This document shows positions 7,853-16,890 of a stretch of DNA of 37,838 bases, piece by piece. The first letter of the stretch is position 1. Each line of letters starts with the position of its first letter. The position numbers and the translations under genes are program-made. The stretch lies in contig JAFNAV010000023.1 in assembly GCA_017860345.1 (NCBI GenBank), positions 1-37,838 of the forward strand, read 5' to 3'. Source of the stretch: Bacteroidota bacterium. Its GTDB lineage: Bacteria; Bacteroidota; Bacteroidia; Bacteroidales; Paludibacteraceae. Under the pieces are notes generated by a model. The model was not told the origin of the DNA, ran no database searches, and saw only the letters and a list, made by a program, of their open reading frames with translations.

Positions 7853-9976
7853 TTATTTAATCGTAAGTTCGTCGATTAAGCGTTTGGCACCGCCTACCTT
7901 ATCCATGATAAAAAGGATATATCGCACATCTACGCTGATAGTTCTTTGCAAATCCGGTTCAAAAACGATGTCGCCACTCATGGCTTCCCAGTTGCCATCA
8001 AAGGCCAGTCCGAGCAATTCGCCTTTAGCGTTAAAAATCGGACTACCCGAGTTACCGCCCGTTATATCGTTGTTGCTCAAAAAGGCTACGTGCATCTCGC
8101 CGGTACGTTTGTCTACATAAGCGCCAAAGTTTTTGTCCGTTATTTCCTTTTTGAGTTTTGCCGGTACGTTAAACTCGTAATCGCCCGGTTTTTCTTTTTC
8201 AAGAATACCCTTAGTTGTTGTGTAATAGTTGTAAGTTACCGCATCGGCAGGTTTGTATCCGCTAATAGTTCCGTAAGTCAGGCGCATAGTAGAGTTTGCA
8301 TCGGGGTGCATGGCTAACCCTTTTTCGGCAGCTATCTCAAGCAGGCCGGCTTCATATAATCTTTCAGCGTCATCAATTTGTTGTGTTGTTTTGAAGTATT
8401 CGTCCGAGGCTATGTTTTTCGTAGTTAAGTTTACATCATTCCAATACACTAATGCCGGGTCGGTGTCGAAATCTGTTTTGCCACTTTTCAGAGCTTTTAC
8501 AAATTTCTCATAGGTGGCGAAAACGGATTTTTCGTACACATATTTAGCATATTTTTCAAAATTACCTTTAAATTTTTTCTGAATAAAATCATAAATCTGT
8601 GGCAGTGCATCGTCGGTTACAGCTTTCTTATACTCGGCCAGCATAACAGGCATTGTAGCCTGATCAACCTCTGCGTAGTAGTCTTCAAATACACTTTTAG
8701 CTTTCGCAATCAAAGAGTCAGTGCTTAAGTTAGAGCGGGTCATGCGCTCCAGTTGCGAGGCCATGCGTGGCATTTCAACCCCTGTTATAAGCGACTCGCG
8801 GATAAAATTCAGGGCATGGCTGTAAGGAAGTAGCTTTGAGTATCCTTCTTTCAGTTCTGTCAGCGTATTTCCGTAGCGGGCTTTTCGTTCGCTTGTTTTA
8901 TTAGCCCATGCTTCAAAATTAGCCTCTTCAGCACGTTTCTTGTCCAATACGCCCAGTTTGGTAATGGCATTGTTCATACCTATGCTGTTTTTCCAGTAGT
9001 TGGAGCTGCGTGCAAATTTACTGGCATAAGCTATGTTAATGGCCTCGTCAGCTTTCATAAACGACATCCATACGGCTTGTTTGGCACCGCGTACATCAAT
9101 TCGGGCCTGATTTGATGTTTTCATCCTGTTTTCTATTCCCCACGAAGAAAGGTATCTGTCGGTGGAGCCCGGATTACCCATAATCATAGCAAAATCCCCT
9201 GTCGTATATCCCTGATTGGAAATAGCCGCAAAACGTTTTGGCGTATAAGGTACATTATCTTTGGAGTAAGCAGCAGGTTTGCCATTTTTGTCGCTATACA
9301 CTCTGAAAACCGAGAAATCGCCTGTATGGCGCGGCCACATCCAGTTGTCGGTATCGCCGCCAAACTTGCCAATTGACGATGGCGGTGCAAAAGCAAAGCG
9401 TACATCCTTAAATTCCTCGAATACAAAGACATAAAATTCGTTGCCCGAGTAAAATGGTTTAACCTGAACAGTATAATGCGTATCTTTTTCAGTTTCTTTT
9501 TTGATGGCGCCCAGTATTGAGTCTTGTTTAGTTTGCCGGGTTGCACCTTTCAGATTATCAGGTAACTGAGAAATTACGCGTTCGGTCACATCGGTAATAC
9601 TTACCAGAAACTTTACAGTTAGTCCCGGAGTTGGTATTTCATCTTCAGGCTTTTGAGCCGCAAAACCATCTTTCAGATAATTGTGCTCTACAGAACTGTG
9701 TTGCTGAATAGCACCATATCCGCAGTGGTGGTTTGTGAATATCAATCCTTTGTCGGATACTACCACACCCGTGCATCCGCCACCAAATACGATTACGGCA
9801 TCTTTCAGACTGATGTTTTTGTCGCTGTAAATATCTTCGGCTGTAAGGGTGCAACCCATCCCGTTCATTTTCTGAATGTTTAATTTTTCTATCAAAGGCA
9901 ACATCCACATGCCCTCATCGGCTTTAACTCCAGCTGTGAGAATAAGCAAAATAAAAAATGCAGTAATTTTCTTCAT
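7853..9976 (-). CDS. S46 family dipeptidyl-peptidase, DPP7-type
   Basis: Periplasmic serine exopeptidase that removes dipeptides from peptide N-termini, feeding amino-acid catabolism. The 707 residues start with a Sec signal (MKKITAFFILLILTAGVKAD) followed directly by EGMWMLPLIEKLN, the S46 N-terminus that binds the substrate amino group. The catalytic His is H84 in TNHHCGYGAIQ, the Asp lies within GGDTDNWMWPRHTGDF (residues 206-221), and the nucleophile is S643 in TGGNSGSP. Eighteen residues after the Ser is G661 (AFDGNWEAMSGD); P. gingivalis DPP7 has Gly and acidic-specific DPP11 has Arg at this position, so a preference for hydrophobic rather than Asp/Glu P1 residues is predicted. Single-gene unit with a -7 box 64 bp upstream. 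Confidence 0.94.
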   Translation of the reverse strand: MKKITAFFILLILTAGVKADEGMWMLPLIEKLNIQKMNGMGCTLTAEDIYSDKNISLKDAVIVFGGGCTGVVVSDKGLIFTNHHCGYGAIQQHSSVEHNYLKDGFAAQKPEDEIPTPGLTVKFLVSITDVTERVISQLPDNLKGATRQTKQDSILGAIKKETEKDTHYTVQVKPFYSGNEFYVFVFEEFKDVRFAFAPPSSIGKFGGDTDNWMWPRHTGDFSVFRVYSDKNGKPAAYSKDNVPYTPKRFAAISNQGYTTGDFAMIMGNPGSTDRYLSSWGIENRMKTSNQARIDVRGAKQAVWMSFMKADEAINIAYASKFARSSNYWKNSIGMNNAITKLGVLDKKRAEEANFEAWANKTSERKARYGNTLTELKEGYSKLLPYSHALNFIRESLITGVEMPRMASQLERMTRSNLSTDSLIAKAKSVFEDYYAEVDQATMPVMLAEYKKAVTDDALPQIYDFIQKKFKGNFEKYAKYVYEKSVFATYEKFVKALKSGKTDFDTDPALVYWNDVNLTTKNIASDEYFKTTQQIDDAERLYEAGLLEIAAEKGLAMHPDANSTMRLTYGTISGYKPADAVTYNYYTTTKGILEKEKPGDYEFNVPAKLKKEITDKNFGAYVDKRTGEMHVAFLSNNDITGGNSGSPIFNAKGELLGLAFDGNWEAMSGDIVFEPDLQRTISVDVRYILFIMDKVGGAKRLIDELTIK

Positions 9977-10039
9977 GAACTCTTTTATTGTGTTTAATTT
10001 TTTATATAGTAAGTAAATAATTTATCGAGAATCAATATA

Positions 10040-10047
10040 CAAAGTTA
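10040..10047 (-). promoter_or_regulatory. -7 element for the S46 peptidase gene
   Basis: The minus strand reads TAACTTTG, a match to TAnnTTTG, 64 bp before the start codon. No TTG at the right spacing is visible, so this is a partial promoter match. Confidence 0.4.
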
Positions 10048-10526
10048 GTGAAAATGTATTAAGCGAGAATATTTTTTGAGTTTTAATTTATAAGCAATTA
10101 AAGTGTATGTTAAAATTGAACGCGTGAAAATAGTGAATTTATATACATTGATGTGCGTAAATTCTACAGTTATGAGTTTTTGTATAAATAATTCAATTTT
10201 GCATAAATTTTCATTATTATATACAGGAGAACCTGCTAATTTAACCATTTTAAAGCAAATTTGAACAACAATGTGCATACATATGTTAGATTAAATCAGA
10301 TAAAATATATAAAAAAGATTTTTTTGATAAAAAAATAATCAACAAATACAGCTCTTGGGCGCGTACTGTTTTATCCATTTGCTTGTTTTTGTTGAGTGCA
10401 ACTGCTTACAGTTCAATATTTTAAATATTAACGAAATTGATTTATGTCTTTTTATGTAAAGATATTTATATACTTTTATTATGTTTTTTTGCAAGTTGCT
10501 ATTTTTCAATATTTTAAAAAAATGTT

Positions 10527-10534
10527 TATATTTG
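10527..10534 (+). promoter_or_regulatory. -7 element for the PocR/PAS kinase gene
   Basis: TATATTTG is a perfect TAnnTTTG box 61 bp before the ATG at 10596. The -33 position has TTTTTC rather than TTTG. Confidence 0.45.
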
Positions 10535-10595
10535 AGGCTTAAAATATGTTAGTTAATAAATCTTAATATTTAAGAAATAAACCGATTGTTAAACA

Positions 10596-13500
10596 ATGAA
10601 ATTTACAAATAAAATTCAGGAAAATCTACCCCAAAATGCCCTAAAATACGGATTCCATGATTTATTTGAAATTGAAGAATTACAAGAATTACAGGATTCG
10701 TTCTCTGACTTGGTAGGTGTGGCGTCGGTAATAACATTATTGGATGGTACATTCGTTACCAAACCAAGCAATTTTTGTTCTTTATGCAATTTAATCAGGA
10801 GTACCGACCAAGGTATGACTAATTGTATAAAATCCGACATGCAATTGTCGCAGATGAGTGTTGTATCGGAAAAGGGACATGTGCAGCCTTGTTTGAGCGC
10901 TGGTTTGTGGGATGCCGGTGTAAGCATAGTTGTAGATGGTGTTCATTTAGCCAACTGGATGATTGGGCAGGTGAAGTGTGAGGGTGTAAGTCTCGAATTT
11001 GTGACTGAGTATGCCGAACTGATAGGGTTGGATGTAAATAAAGCCATTGCGGCGTACATGGAAGTACCGGAGCTTAGTAAAGAGAAACTTAGCAAAGCCA
11101 CCGATTTTTTACACTCACTTATTGGACAGATAACTCAAAAGGCATTGTTGAAACAGATGTATAGTCAACAACAGAGTTGTAACGAAGTTTCGCAAAAAGC
11201 CTTGTTTACGCTTGAGAAAGATCACAGCAGGCTGATAAACAATATAAACCACGGAGTAGTGGTTTGTGATAATCAGGGTAAAATCATTCTTTTTAATGCT
11301 GCTGCTTATGGAATTTTTGGATTAGAGGCATCGAAGATTGAGAATCTGAATGTAATGACCACCAGAGTAAGAATGTTCGACGAATCGGGTCATGAATTGA
11401 GCAAAGAAAACTTCCCTATTTATCAGATTTTGCAAGAGGGCATAACTATCGAAAACCATATAGCAGGTGTTTCGCTTGATGGGGCTGATATTACCTGGAT
11501 AAGATTTAGTGGTACGCCTCTTTTTGATCCGGTAGGAAATATTTATGAAATCGTTTTTTCGTTTGAAAATATAACGCACGAAAAGCTGAATATAGATAAA
11601 GTAGTGAAATCAGTGAATTACCTGGAAGAAATTCAACGCATGGCACTGATTGGTACTTATACCACGCAACTGAAAGATAAGATTTGGTCGGGTTCGGTTC
11701 TGATGCATGAGATACTCGGACTACAATATAAAGATGTACACAGGGTAGAAGAAACCATGGAAGTAATACATCCGGATTGGCGTGGAGAATTTAATATGCT
11801 GCTAAGGCAGGCTATTCATCAGAAGAAGACCTCGTTAAGTGCTACTTATAAAATTATTAAAAAAAATACCGGCGAGGAGCGCTGGGTGACGGATAATGCT
11901 GTATTGGTGTTTGATGTTGATGGCGAAGCGCAGATGATTATAGGAACTGTACAGGATATTACCCGTATTAAAGTAGCCGAAGAAACAGCCCTGAAAAGTG
12001 AGCAAAAATACCAAAGGATATTTGAAAACGTAACCGATATTTATTATAAGGTGGACATGAACCACATTATTCGTGAGGTAAGTCCATCTATCCATCACTA
12101 TACATCGTTGCCCAGAGAGAGCTTTGTAGGAATGAACACCGATTTATTCTTTTCATCGCCCGATGATAAGGATAAATTATTGAAAATGATGAATGAAACA
12201 GGGAGTGTTTCTGATTTTAACTTAAAGATACGTTTAGAGGATAAGGAACTTTTTTTGTCGGTAAGTTCAACTTTTACTTATGACTCTTCGGGCAAACCTT
12301 TGTATTACGAAGGATTTATCAGAGATATAACCTACCGTAAACGGATAGAAGATATGCTTCGGCAAAGTGAAGCAAAATTCAGAAAGTACATTGAGTTTGC
12401 TCCATTGGCAATTATGATTTGTAATAAAGATGCTGTTTTTGATGAGATTAACCCTGCGGCAAGTCGTATAACCGGTTTTACTCCGGAAGAACTACTGGGC
12501 ATGCGCGTTCATAAGATATTTGCCGAAAGCTGCATTCATCGTTTGGAGCAACATATAGATAAGGCAGGTAAATACGGTTTGGCTTCGGATGAACTTGAAG
12601 TATTTACAAAATCCGGAGTTCTGAAATATGTGATAGTAGACACGGTGAAAATTCCAAATGGTCGTTTCCTGACTTTTGCTAACGATATAAGTTACAGAAA
12701 GAAAATTGAAAACAGTCTGAAGCAAACTAATTTCTTTCTCAAAGAAGCCCAAAGCCTGGCTAACGTAGGCAATGCGGTTATCGATTTTAAAACCGGCCGC
12801 TGGGAGAGTTCCGAAATGCTGGATAAGATTGTTGGGCTTGAGGATGGCTATAATAAATCGATAGAAAAGTGGCTTGATATAATTCATCCTGATTGTATTG
12901 ATTATTTGCGAAACTTGTTTATGGATATTCTGTCCAAACAGGCTCAGATGATTGACAGTGAATTCAGGATTATCAGGGTAAATGACAGGGCTGTACGATG
13001 GCTCCATGTAAGGGGTAAGTTTGAATACAGTGAACACGGAGAGCTTGAAGTTCTGAACTTTACGCTGCAGGATATTACCGGGCAAAGAGAGTGGACCGAC
13101 TTGCTTTACCGAAACGAGGCATTGTACCGAACTACTTTGAATGCCTCGCCCGATGCCATAGTGGTAATTGACTTAGATAGCAAAGTGAAGGTGGCGTCGC
13201 CGTCGGCATTGCAAATTTATGGTTCGGAATCGCTCAGCGATATTGAGGGGCGATCTATTTTTGATTTTCTGGATAAGTCGGAGTTGTCGCGCGTTAATGT
13301 AAATCTTGAGCGAATGTTCGATAAGTATCTGGGTTCTATCGAATACCTGATGTTGCGTGCGAATGGAAACACTTTCCCTGCTGAGGTAAATGGCGATGTA
13401 ATCCGCGATAGTAAAGGAAATCCTACCGGGCTGGTTTTTATCATCAGAGATATGACCGAAAGAAAAGCCTCAGAAAGCAAATTGGCCGAGTCGAAGGAAC

Positions 13501-14168
13501 AACTCAGGGAGTTTGCCGGTCACCTTCAGAGTATTCGCGAAGAAGAAAAAATTGCATTAGCCAGAGAAATTCATGATGATTTAGGGCAGATTCTTGTAGC
13601 CATGAAGATGGACTTAGGTATGTTGAAAAATAAAATGTCTAATTCCAATGTAATTGTTCCCCAATCAGTAGTAAAGGAGGAGCTCAGCAAACTTTTTGAG
13701 CTTACCAACAGAACTATAGCCATTGCCCGCAGGATAATGAGCGAACTTAGAACGGATGCCTTTAATAATCTGGGCTTTGTTGAAGCTGCTAAGTTGTATG
13801 TTGAAAATTTTAAAGAACGCTATAAGATTCATTGTGACTTCGATACCAATGTTGATTCGGTGAATTTGTCGCAAAACCAGACAGTGGCCATGTATAGAAT
13901 TTTGCAGGAATCGCTATCAAATATTGTAAAACATGCTAAGGCTTCTAATGTGAATGTGAATTTAAGTAAGCGTGATGATGAAATCCAATTTGAAATTATT
14001 GATAATGGTTGCGGATTTGATATAAACAATTCGGGCCGGGTTGATTCTTTCGGGTTGGTGGGTATGCGCGAACGCGTGGCATTGCTTAGCGGCGATTTTA
14101 GCATCGATAGCAAGTTGGGCGAGGGAACACGTATCTCCATAATTATTCCCGAAAAAATAGCCGATTGA
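10596..14168 (+). CDS. PocR-PAS(6)-HisKA_3 sensor histidine kinase
   Basis: A 1190-residue cytoplasmic kinase without membrane segments. Residues about 20-190 are a PocR ligand-binding domain, with cysteines C61, C64 (NFCSLCN), C77 and C99 (QPCLSAG). PAS domains follow at about 206-330, 341-460, 468-585, 591-705, 716-835 and 844-960, most closed by the typical D(I/M)T/DIS...RK...E motif. The output module is of the NarX/LiaS class: HisKA_3 with the phospho-acceptor H993 in REIHDDLGQ, N-box QESLSNIVKHA (about 1102-1112), DNGCGFD (about 1135) and SFGLVGMRERV. Kinases of this class pair with LuxR-type response regulators, but no receiver gene is next to it, so the partner is elsewhere. PocR domains are proposed to sense small organic ligands; the ligand here is unknown. 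Confidence 0.92.
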   Translation: MKFTNKIQENLPQNALKYGFHDLFEIEELQELQDSFSDLVGVASVITLLDGTFVTKPSNFCSLCNLIRSTDQGMTNCIKSDMQLSQMSVVSEKGHVQPCLSAGLWDAGVSIVVDGVHLANWMIGQVKCEGVSLEFVTEYAELIGLDVNKAIAAYMEVPELSKEKLSKATDFLHSLIGQITQKALLKQMYSQQQSCNEVSQKALFTLEKDHSRLINNINHGVVVCDNQGKIILFNAAAYGIFGLEASKIENLNVMTTRVRMFDESGHELSKENFPIYQILQEGITIENHIAGVSLDGADITWIRFSGTPLFDPVGNIYEIVFSFENITHEKLNIDKVVKSVNYLEEIQRMALIGTYTTQLKDKIWSGSVLMHEILGLQYKDVHRVEETMEVIHPDWRGEFNMLLRQAIHQKKTSLSATYKIIKKNTGEERWVTDNAVLVFDVDGEAQMIIGTVQDITRIKVAEETALKSEQKYQRIFENVTDIYYKVDMNHIIREVSPSIHHYTSLPRESFVGMNTDLFFSSPDDKDKLLKMMNETGSVSDFNLKIRLEDKELFLSVSSTFTYDSSGKPLYYEGFIRDITYRKRIEDMLRQSEAKFRKYIEFAPLAIMICNKDAVFDEINPAASRITGFTPEELLGMRVHKIFAESCIHRLEQHIDKAGKYGLASDELEVFTKSGVLKYVIVDTVKIPNGRFLTFANDISYRKKIENSLKQTNFFLKEAQSLANVGNAVIDFKTGRWESSEMLDKIVGLEDGYNKSIEKWLDIIHPDCIDYLRNLFMDILSKQAQMIDSEFRIIRVNDRAVRWLHVRGKFEYSEHGELEVLNFTLQDITGQREWTDLLYRNEALYRTTLNASPDAIVVIDLDSKVKVASPSALQIYGSESLSDIEGRSIFDFLDKSELSRVNVNLERMFDKYLGSIEYLMLRANGNTFPAEVNGDVIRDSKGNPTGLVFIIRDMTERKASESKLAESKEQLREFAGHLQSIREEEKIALAREIHDDLGQILVAMKMDLGMLKNKMSNSNVIVPQSVVKEELSKLFELTNRTIAIARRIMSELRTDAFNNLGFVEAAKLYVENFKERYKIHCDFDTNVDSVNLSQNQTVAMYRILQESLSNIVKHAKASNVNVNLSKRDDEIQFEIIDNGCGFDINNSGRVDSFGLVGMRERVALLSGDFSIDSKLGEGTRISIIIPEKIAD

Positions 14169-14248
14169 TTAGTTCGCGTTTTGCAGGGAAAGCAATGCCG
14201 ACTGTTTGACTGTAAGTAACCAACCGCTAAAGGATTTAAGGAACATAT

Positions 14249-14280
14249 TGTCATTCCGAACGAAGTAAGAAAATAAAATG
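14249..14280. repeat. Fragment resembling a GTCATTCCGAACGAAG dispersed repeat
   Basis: The sequence TGTCATTCCGAACGAAGTAA followed by GAAAATAAAATGAAG resembles the start of a short dispersed element (GTCATTCCGA.CGAAG.GAGGAATC) that I recall from many bacterial genomes, including Bacteroidota. Its 3' half looks decayed. It lies in the 235-bp gap between the kinase and the phosphatidyltransferase. Based on memory of the motif. Confidence 0.35.
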
Positions 14281-14369
14281 AAGCAATTTTTATTTGCTCG
14301 TTAATGCTTGTCTTTAAACTCTTAAAATGTATAAATAATCCTATATAGTTAATTTAAAAGAAAAATGCT

Positions 14370-14377
14370 TATATTTG
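14370..14377 (+). promoter_or_regulatory. -7 element for the phosphatidyltransferase gene
   Basis: TATATTTG, a perfect TAnnTTTG box, lies 26 bp before the ATG at 14404. The -33 region lacks a clear TTG. Confidence 0.45.
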
Positions 14378-14403
14378 CAGTCTGAAATTTTTAGACTTTC
14401 GTG

Positions 14404-14937
14404 ATGAAAAATCTACCTAATATTATTTCTGTACTGCGAATTTTCCTTTGTTCATTCTTACCTCTGCTGGCCAACAGGGCATGGATGTTCTCTTTATTGG
14501 TTGCAATAATTGGTCTGAGCGATGTGCTCGATGGCTTTTTGGCACGTAAATGGAACTGTACGACACAAGTTGGAGCCGTACTTGATTCGGTGGCCGATTT
14601 GGTGTTTTTTCTGGTAATACTCATAGTTCTTTGGGTTTTCTATCATCCGTTAATACTTAGCTGGTGGATATTTCTATTGATAGTAGCATTCATCAGGTCG
14701 GTGTCAGCTATTGTTGCCAAAATTCGTTTCCGCAAAGTGCTGTTCATCCATACTTATGCCAATAAGTTTGCGGGTTTTGTTATTTATCTGGCTATTTTAT
14801 CTTTACCATTTTATCCGCAAATCAATTTTTATGGTTTTGTACTTGGTACAGCTCTTATAGCTGCTGTAGAGGAATTGTTGATTATAATTATACGGCGGGA
14901 TATTAACGAGAATACCAGAGGTATTTTCTTAAAATAA
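14404..14937 (+). CDS. CDP-alcohol phosphatidyltransferase family protein
   Basis: Membrane enzyme that joins a CDP-activated lipid to an alcohol headgroup; PgsA-like by size (177 residues). The full catalytic signature DGx2ARx8Gx3Dx3D is present: DGFLARKW at about residues 41-48 and QVGAVLDSVAD at about 54-64, with all Asp residues intact. About five or six membrane segments span the rest, starting with ISVLRIFLCSFLPLL. The ATG at 14404 is preferred to a GTG one codon earlier. Which headgroup it adds (glycerol phosphate, inositol or other) cannot be fixed from sequence; a short divergent member such as this could also use a non-standard acceptor. It converges on ispG with a hairpin between them. 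Confidence 0.9.
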   Translation: MKNLPNIISVLRIFLCSFLPLLANRAWMFSLLVAIIGLSDVLDGFLARKWNCTTQVGAVLDSVADLVFFLVILIVLWVFYHPLILSWWIFLLIVAFIRSVSAIVAKIRFRKVLFIHTYANKFAGFVIYLAILSLPFYPQINFYGFVLGTALIAAVEELLIIIIRRDINENTRGIFLK

Positions 14938-14990
14938 AACAAGCCGTCGCATAGGCATTGATAAAAATGCTTTTTGCTACAGCTTGTAAT
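14938..14990. terminator. Imperfect terminator hairpin between convergent genes
   Basis: ACAAGC (14939-14944) pairs with GCTTGT, and an inner GCATT pairs with AATGC, with partial pairing between; a T-rich stretch follows on the plus strand. It begins directly after the phosphatidyltransferase stop and would serve that gene. Confidence 0.45.
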
Positions 14991-15013
14991 ATTTTTCTTG
15001 TACAGAGCTTTGT

Positions 15014-16798
15014 TTATTCGTGCCAATCGCCATTTGCGCGAATAAGTTCAATAAGCTTATCCACAGCTTCGTCTTCAGGAATATTCCGTTCAACGCACTC
15101 TTTCTTTTTGTACAGACTTACTTTTCCTCGTCCGGCACCTACATAGCCATAGTCGGCGTCGGCCATTTCGCCGGGTCCGTTCACAATACATCCCATAATG
15201 CCTATTTTAAGGCCTTTGAGATGCGATGTGCGTGCTTTGATACGCGCTATTACGGTTTGCAGGTTAAACATGGTACGTCCGCAGCTGGGGCAGGATACAT
15301 ATTCTGTTTTAGTTACTCTCACACGTGTAGCTTGCAAAATGCCGAAAGCCACTGATGCTACTGCTTCTACAGGGATGTTGCCTTCGTTCTCAATCAGTAT
15401 GCCATCGCCAAAACCATCAATCAGCAATGCGCCAAGGTCGGCAGCGGCTTTTATCTGAAGGCTTTGCAGGTCGGTTTCTGCATATTCTCTGCAAAGAATT
15501 ACTGGGGTAGAGCATGCTTCGTTAAGTAATGTGTGAAAGAAGGCTCTTTGTTCGCCTAAGCCATCGTTGTCCGATGTTTTGAGCAGTATTACAATGTCTT
15601 TTCTATCTTTTAAAATAGCTACAATTTCGGGGTTCAGATCGGCATATTCCATTCGCAAAAATTTCACCTCCGAGTTATCAGCCACTAAGGTTTGCGCATA
15701 AGCGGCTTCAAATACCGGGTAAGTCAATCCTTCTTGCGATAATATGCTGCCATCTTTGAGTAGATAGTCGGGCACAGTTGCAAATCCACCATCACGGTCG
15801 GCAATAACTACGGGCACATGTTCACCACCTATATTGTTTACGGCGTAAGTTTTACGTCGCTGGTATTCGTATCTTGAATAAGAAGCACTTTCTGTGGCGC
15901 TGATTTCGGCAGCATCGGCGCGCCTGCCTGTATACGAAACCAGTAAACGTGCTACAGGCACTTCAGCCTCGGGTTCTTCACTGAGCGAAACGCGTATGGT
16001 ATCGCCAATGCCATCGTATAGCAGTGTGCCTATGCCCACAGCCGATTTAATGCGGCCGTCTTCGCCGTCGCCGGCTTCGGTAACTCCCAGATGCAAAGGG
16101 TAGTGCAAGTCAGCTTTTTCCATTTCATCTACCAATAACCTTACGGTTTGCACCATCATTACCGTGTTGGATGTTTTCATGGAGATAACCACATCATGAA
16201 AGTTCTGTTCGCGGCAAATTTGCAGAAATTCCATACACGACTCTACCATACCCCGTGGTGTATCACCATACCGATTCATCATACGCTCGCTGAGCGAACC
16301 ATGATTTACCCCGATTCGGATAGCCGTATTATTTTCTTTACAGATATTCAGAAATGGAATGAAGCGCGTTCTGATTTTTTCGTACTCCTGAGCAAATTCA
16401 GCGTCGGTATAGTCGGATGTGTCGCCGGGTTTGATACTGCTAACGTAGTTTCCGGGATTAATGCGTACTTTTTCTACGTTGCGGGCTGCCACATCGGCAG
16501 CATTGGCATTAAAGTGAATATCGGCCACCAAAGGCGTGCTTAATCCTTTTTGGCGTATACCATCGTGGATTAGTTTGATGTTTTCGGCTTCACGAATGCC
16601 CTGCGTGGTAAAACGCACGATGTCGGCTCCTGCTTCCACAATGCGCACGCACTGATCTACCGAGTTTGGTATGTCGTTGGTGTCGGTATTGGCCATCGAC
16701 TGTACCCGTACCGGGTAGTTGCCACCAAGTTTTACGGTGCCTATGTTTACCTCGCATGCAGGTCGGCGGCTGTATTTAAAAGGATTTACTTTCCACAT
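15014..16798 (-). CDS. ispG: (E)-4-hydroxy-3-methylbut-2-enyl-diphosphate synthase (large type)
   Basis: Reductive step of the MEP isoprenoid pathway, converting MEcPP to HMBPP with a [4Fe-4S] cluster. The N-terminal TIM-barrel contains RRPACEVNIGTVKLGG, the IspG signature VQSMANTDTND, and IRIGVNHGSLS. The C-terminal cluster domain has cysteines C503 and C506 (SCPSCGRT) and C537 in GIMGCIVNGPGE, with the catalytic Glu E544. At 594 residues it is some 200 longer than E. coli IspG: residues about 280-490 are the extra domain found in Bacteroidota, Chlamydiae and plants. It lies 92 bp downstream of queG and may be cotranscribed with it. Confidence 0.95.
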   Translation of the reverse strand: MWKVNPFKYSRRPACEVNIGTVKLGGNYPVRVQSMANTDTNDIPNSVDQCVRIVEAGADIVRFTTQGIREAENIKLIHDGIRQKGLSTPLVADIHFNANAADVAARNVEKVRINPGNYVSSIKPGDTSDYTDAEFAQEYEKIRTRFIPFLNICKENNTAIRIGVNHGSLSERMMNRYGDTPRGMVESCMEFLQICREQNFHDVVISMKTSNTVMMVQTVRLLVDEMEKADLHYPLHLGVTEAGDGEDGRIKSAVGIGTLLYDGIGDTIRVSLSEEPEAEVPVARLLVSYTGRRADAAEISATESASYSRYEYQRRKTYAVNNIGGEHVPVVIADRDGGFATVPDYLLKDGSILSQEGLTYPVFEAAYAQTLVADNSEVKFLRMEYADLNPEIVAILKDRKDIVILLKTSDNDGLGEQRAFFHTLLNEACSTPVILCREYAETDLQSLQIKAAADLGALLIDGFGDGILIENEGNIPVEAVASVAFGILQATRVRVTKTEYVSCPSCGRTMFNLQTVIARIKARTSHLKGLKIGIMGCIVNGPGEMADADYGYVGAGRGKVSLYKKKECVERNIPEDEAVDKLIELIRANGDWHE

Positions 16799-16890
16799 AA
16801 AAATATATAAGTTGTAATACGGAAATTTATTTTAATAAAAAACAAATAAGATGAAATTTTATACATTGAAACAAAAAACGAGATAAAAAG

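Larger units (their letters stand above)
9977..10595. other. Divergent AT-rich intergenic region
   Basis: 619 bp between the S46 peptidase and the sensor kinase. Short open frames exist (for instance 10045-10278 on the minus strand) but have skewed AT-driven composition and no initiation context. Apart from the two -7 boxes (10040-10047 minus, 10527-10534 plus) I see no repeat, RNA or operator in it. Confidence 0.5.

Noticed and set aside
10045..10278. A 77-codon minus-strand open frame in the intergenic region before the kinase
   Set aside because: AT-driven composition, no initiation context, and it overlaps the -7 box of the S46 peptidase gene.
15014..16798. IspG as an abnormal fusion protein
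   Set aside because: The extra 200 residues are the known large-insert form of IspG in Bacteroidota, Chlamydiae and plants, not a new fusion.
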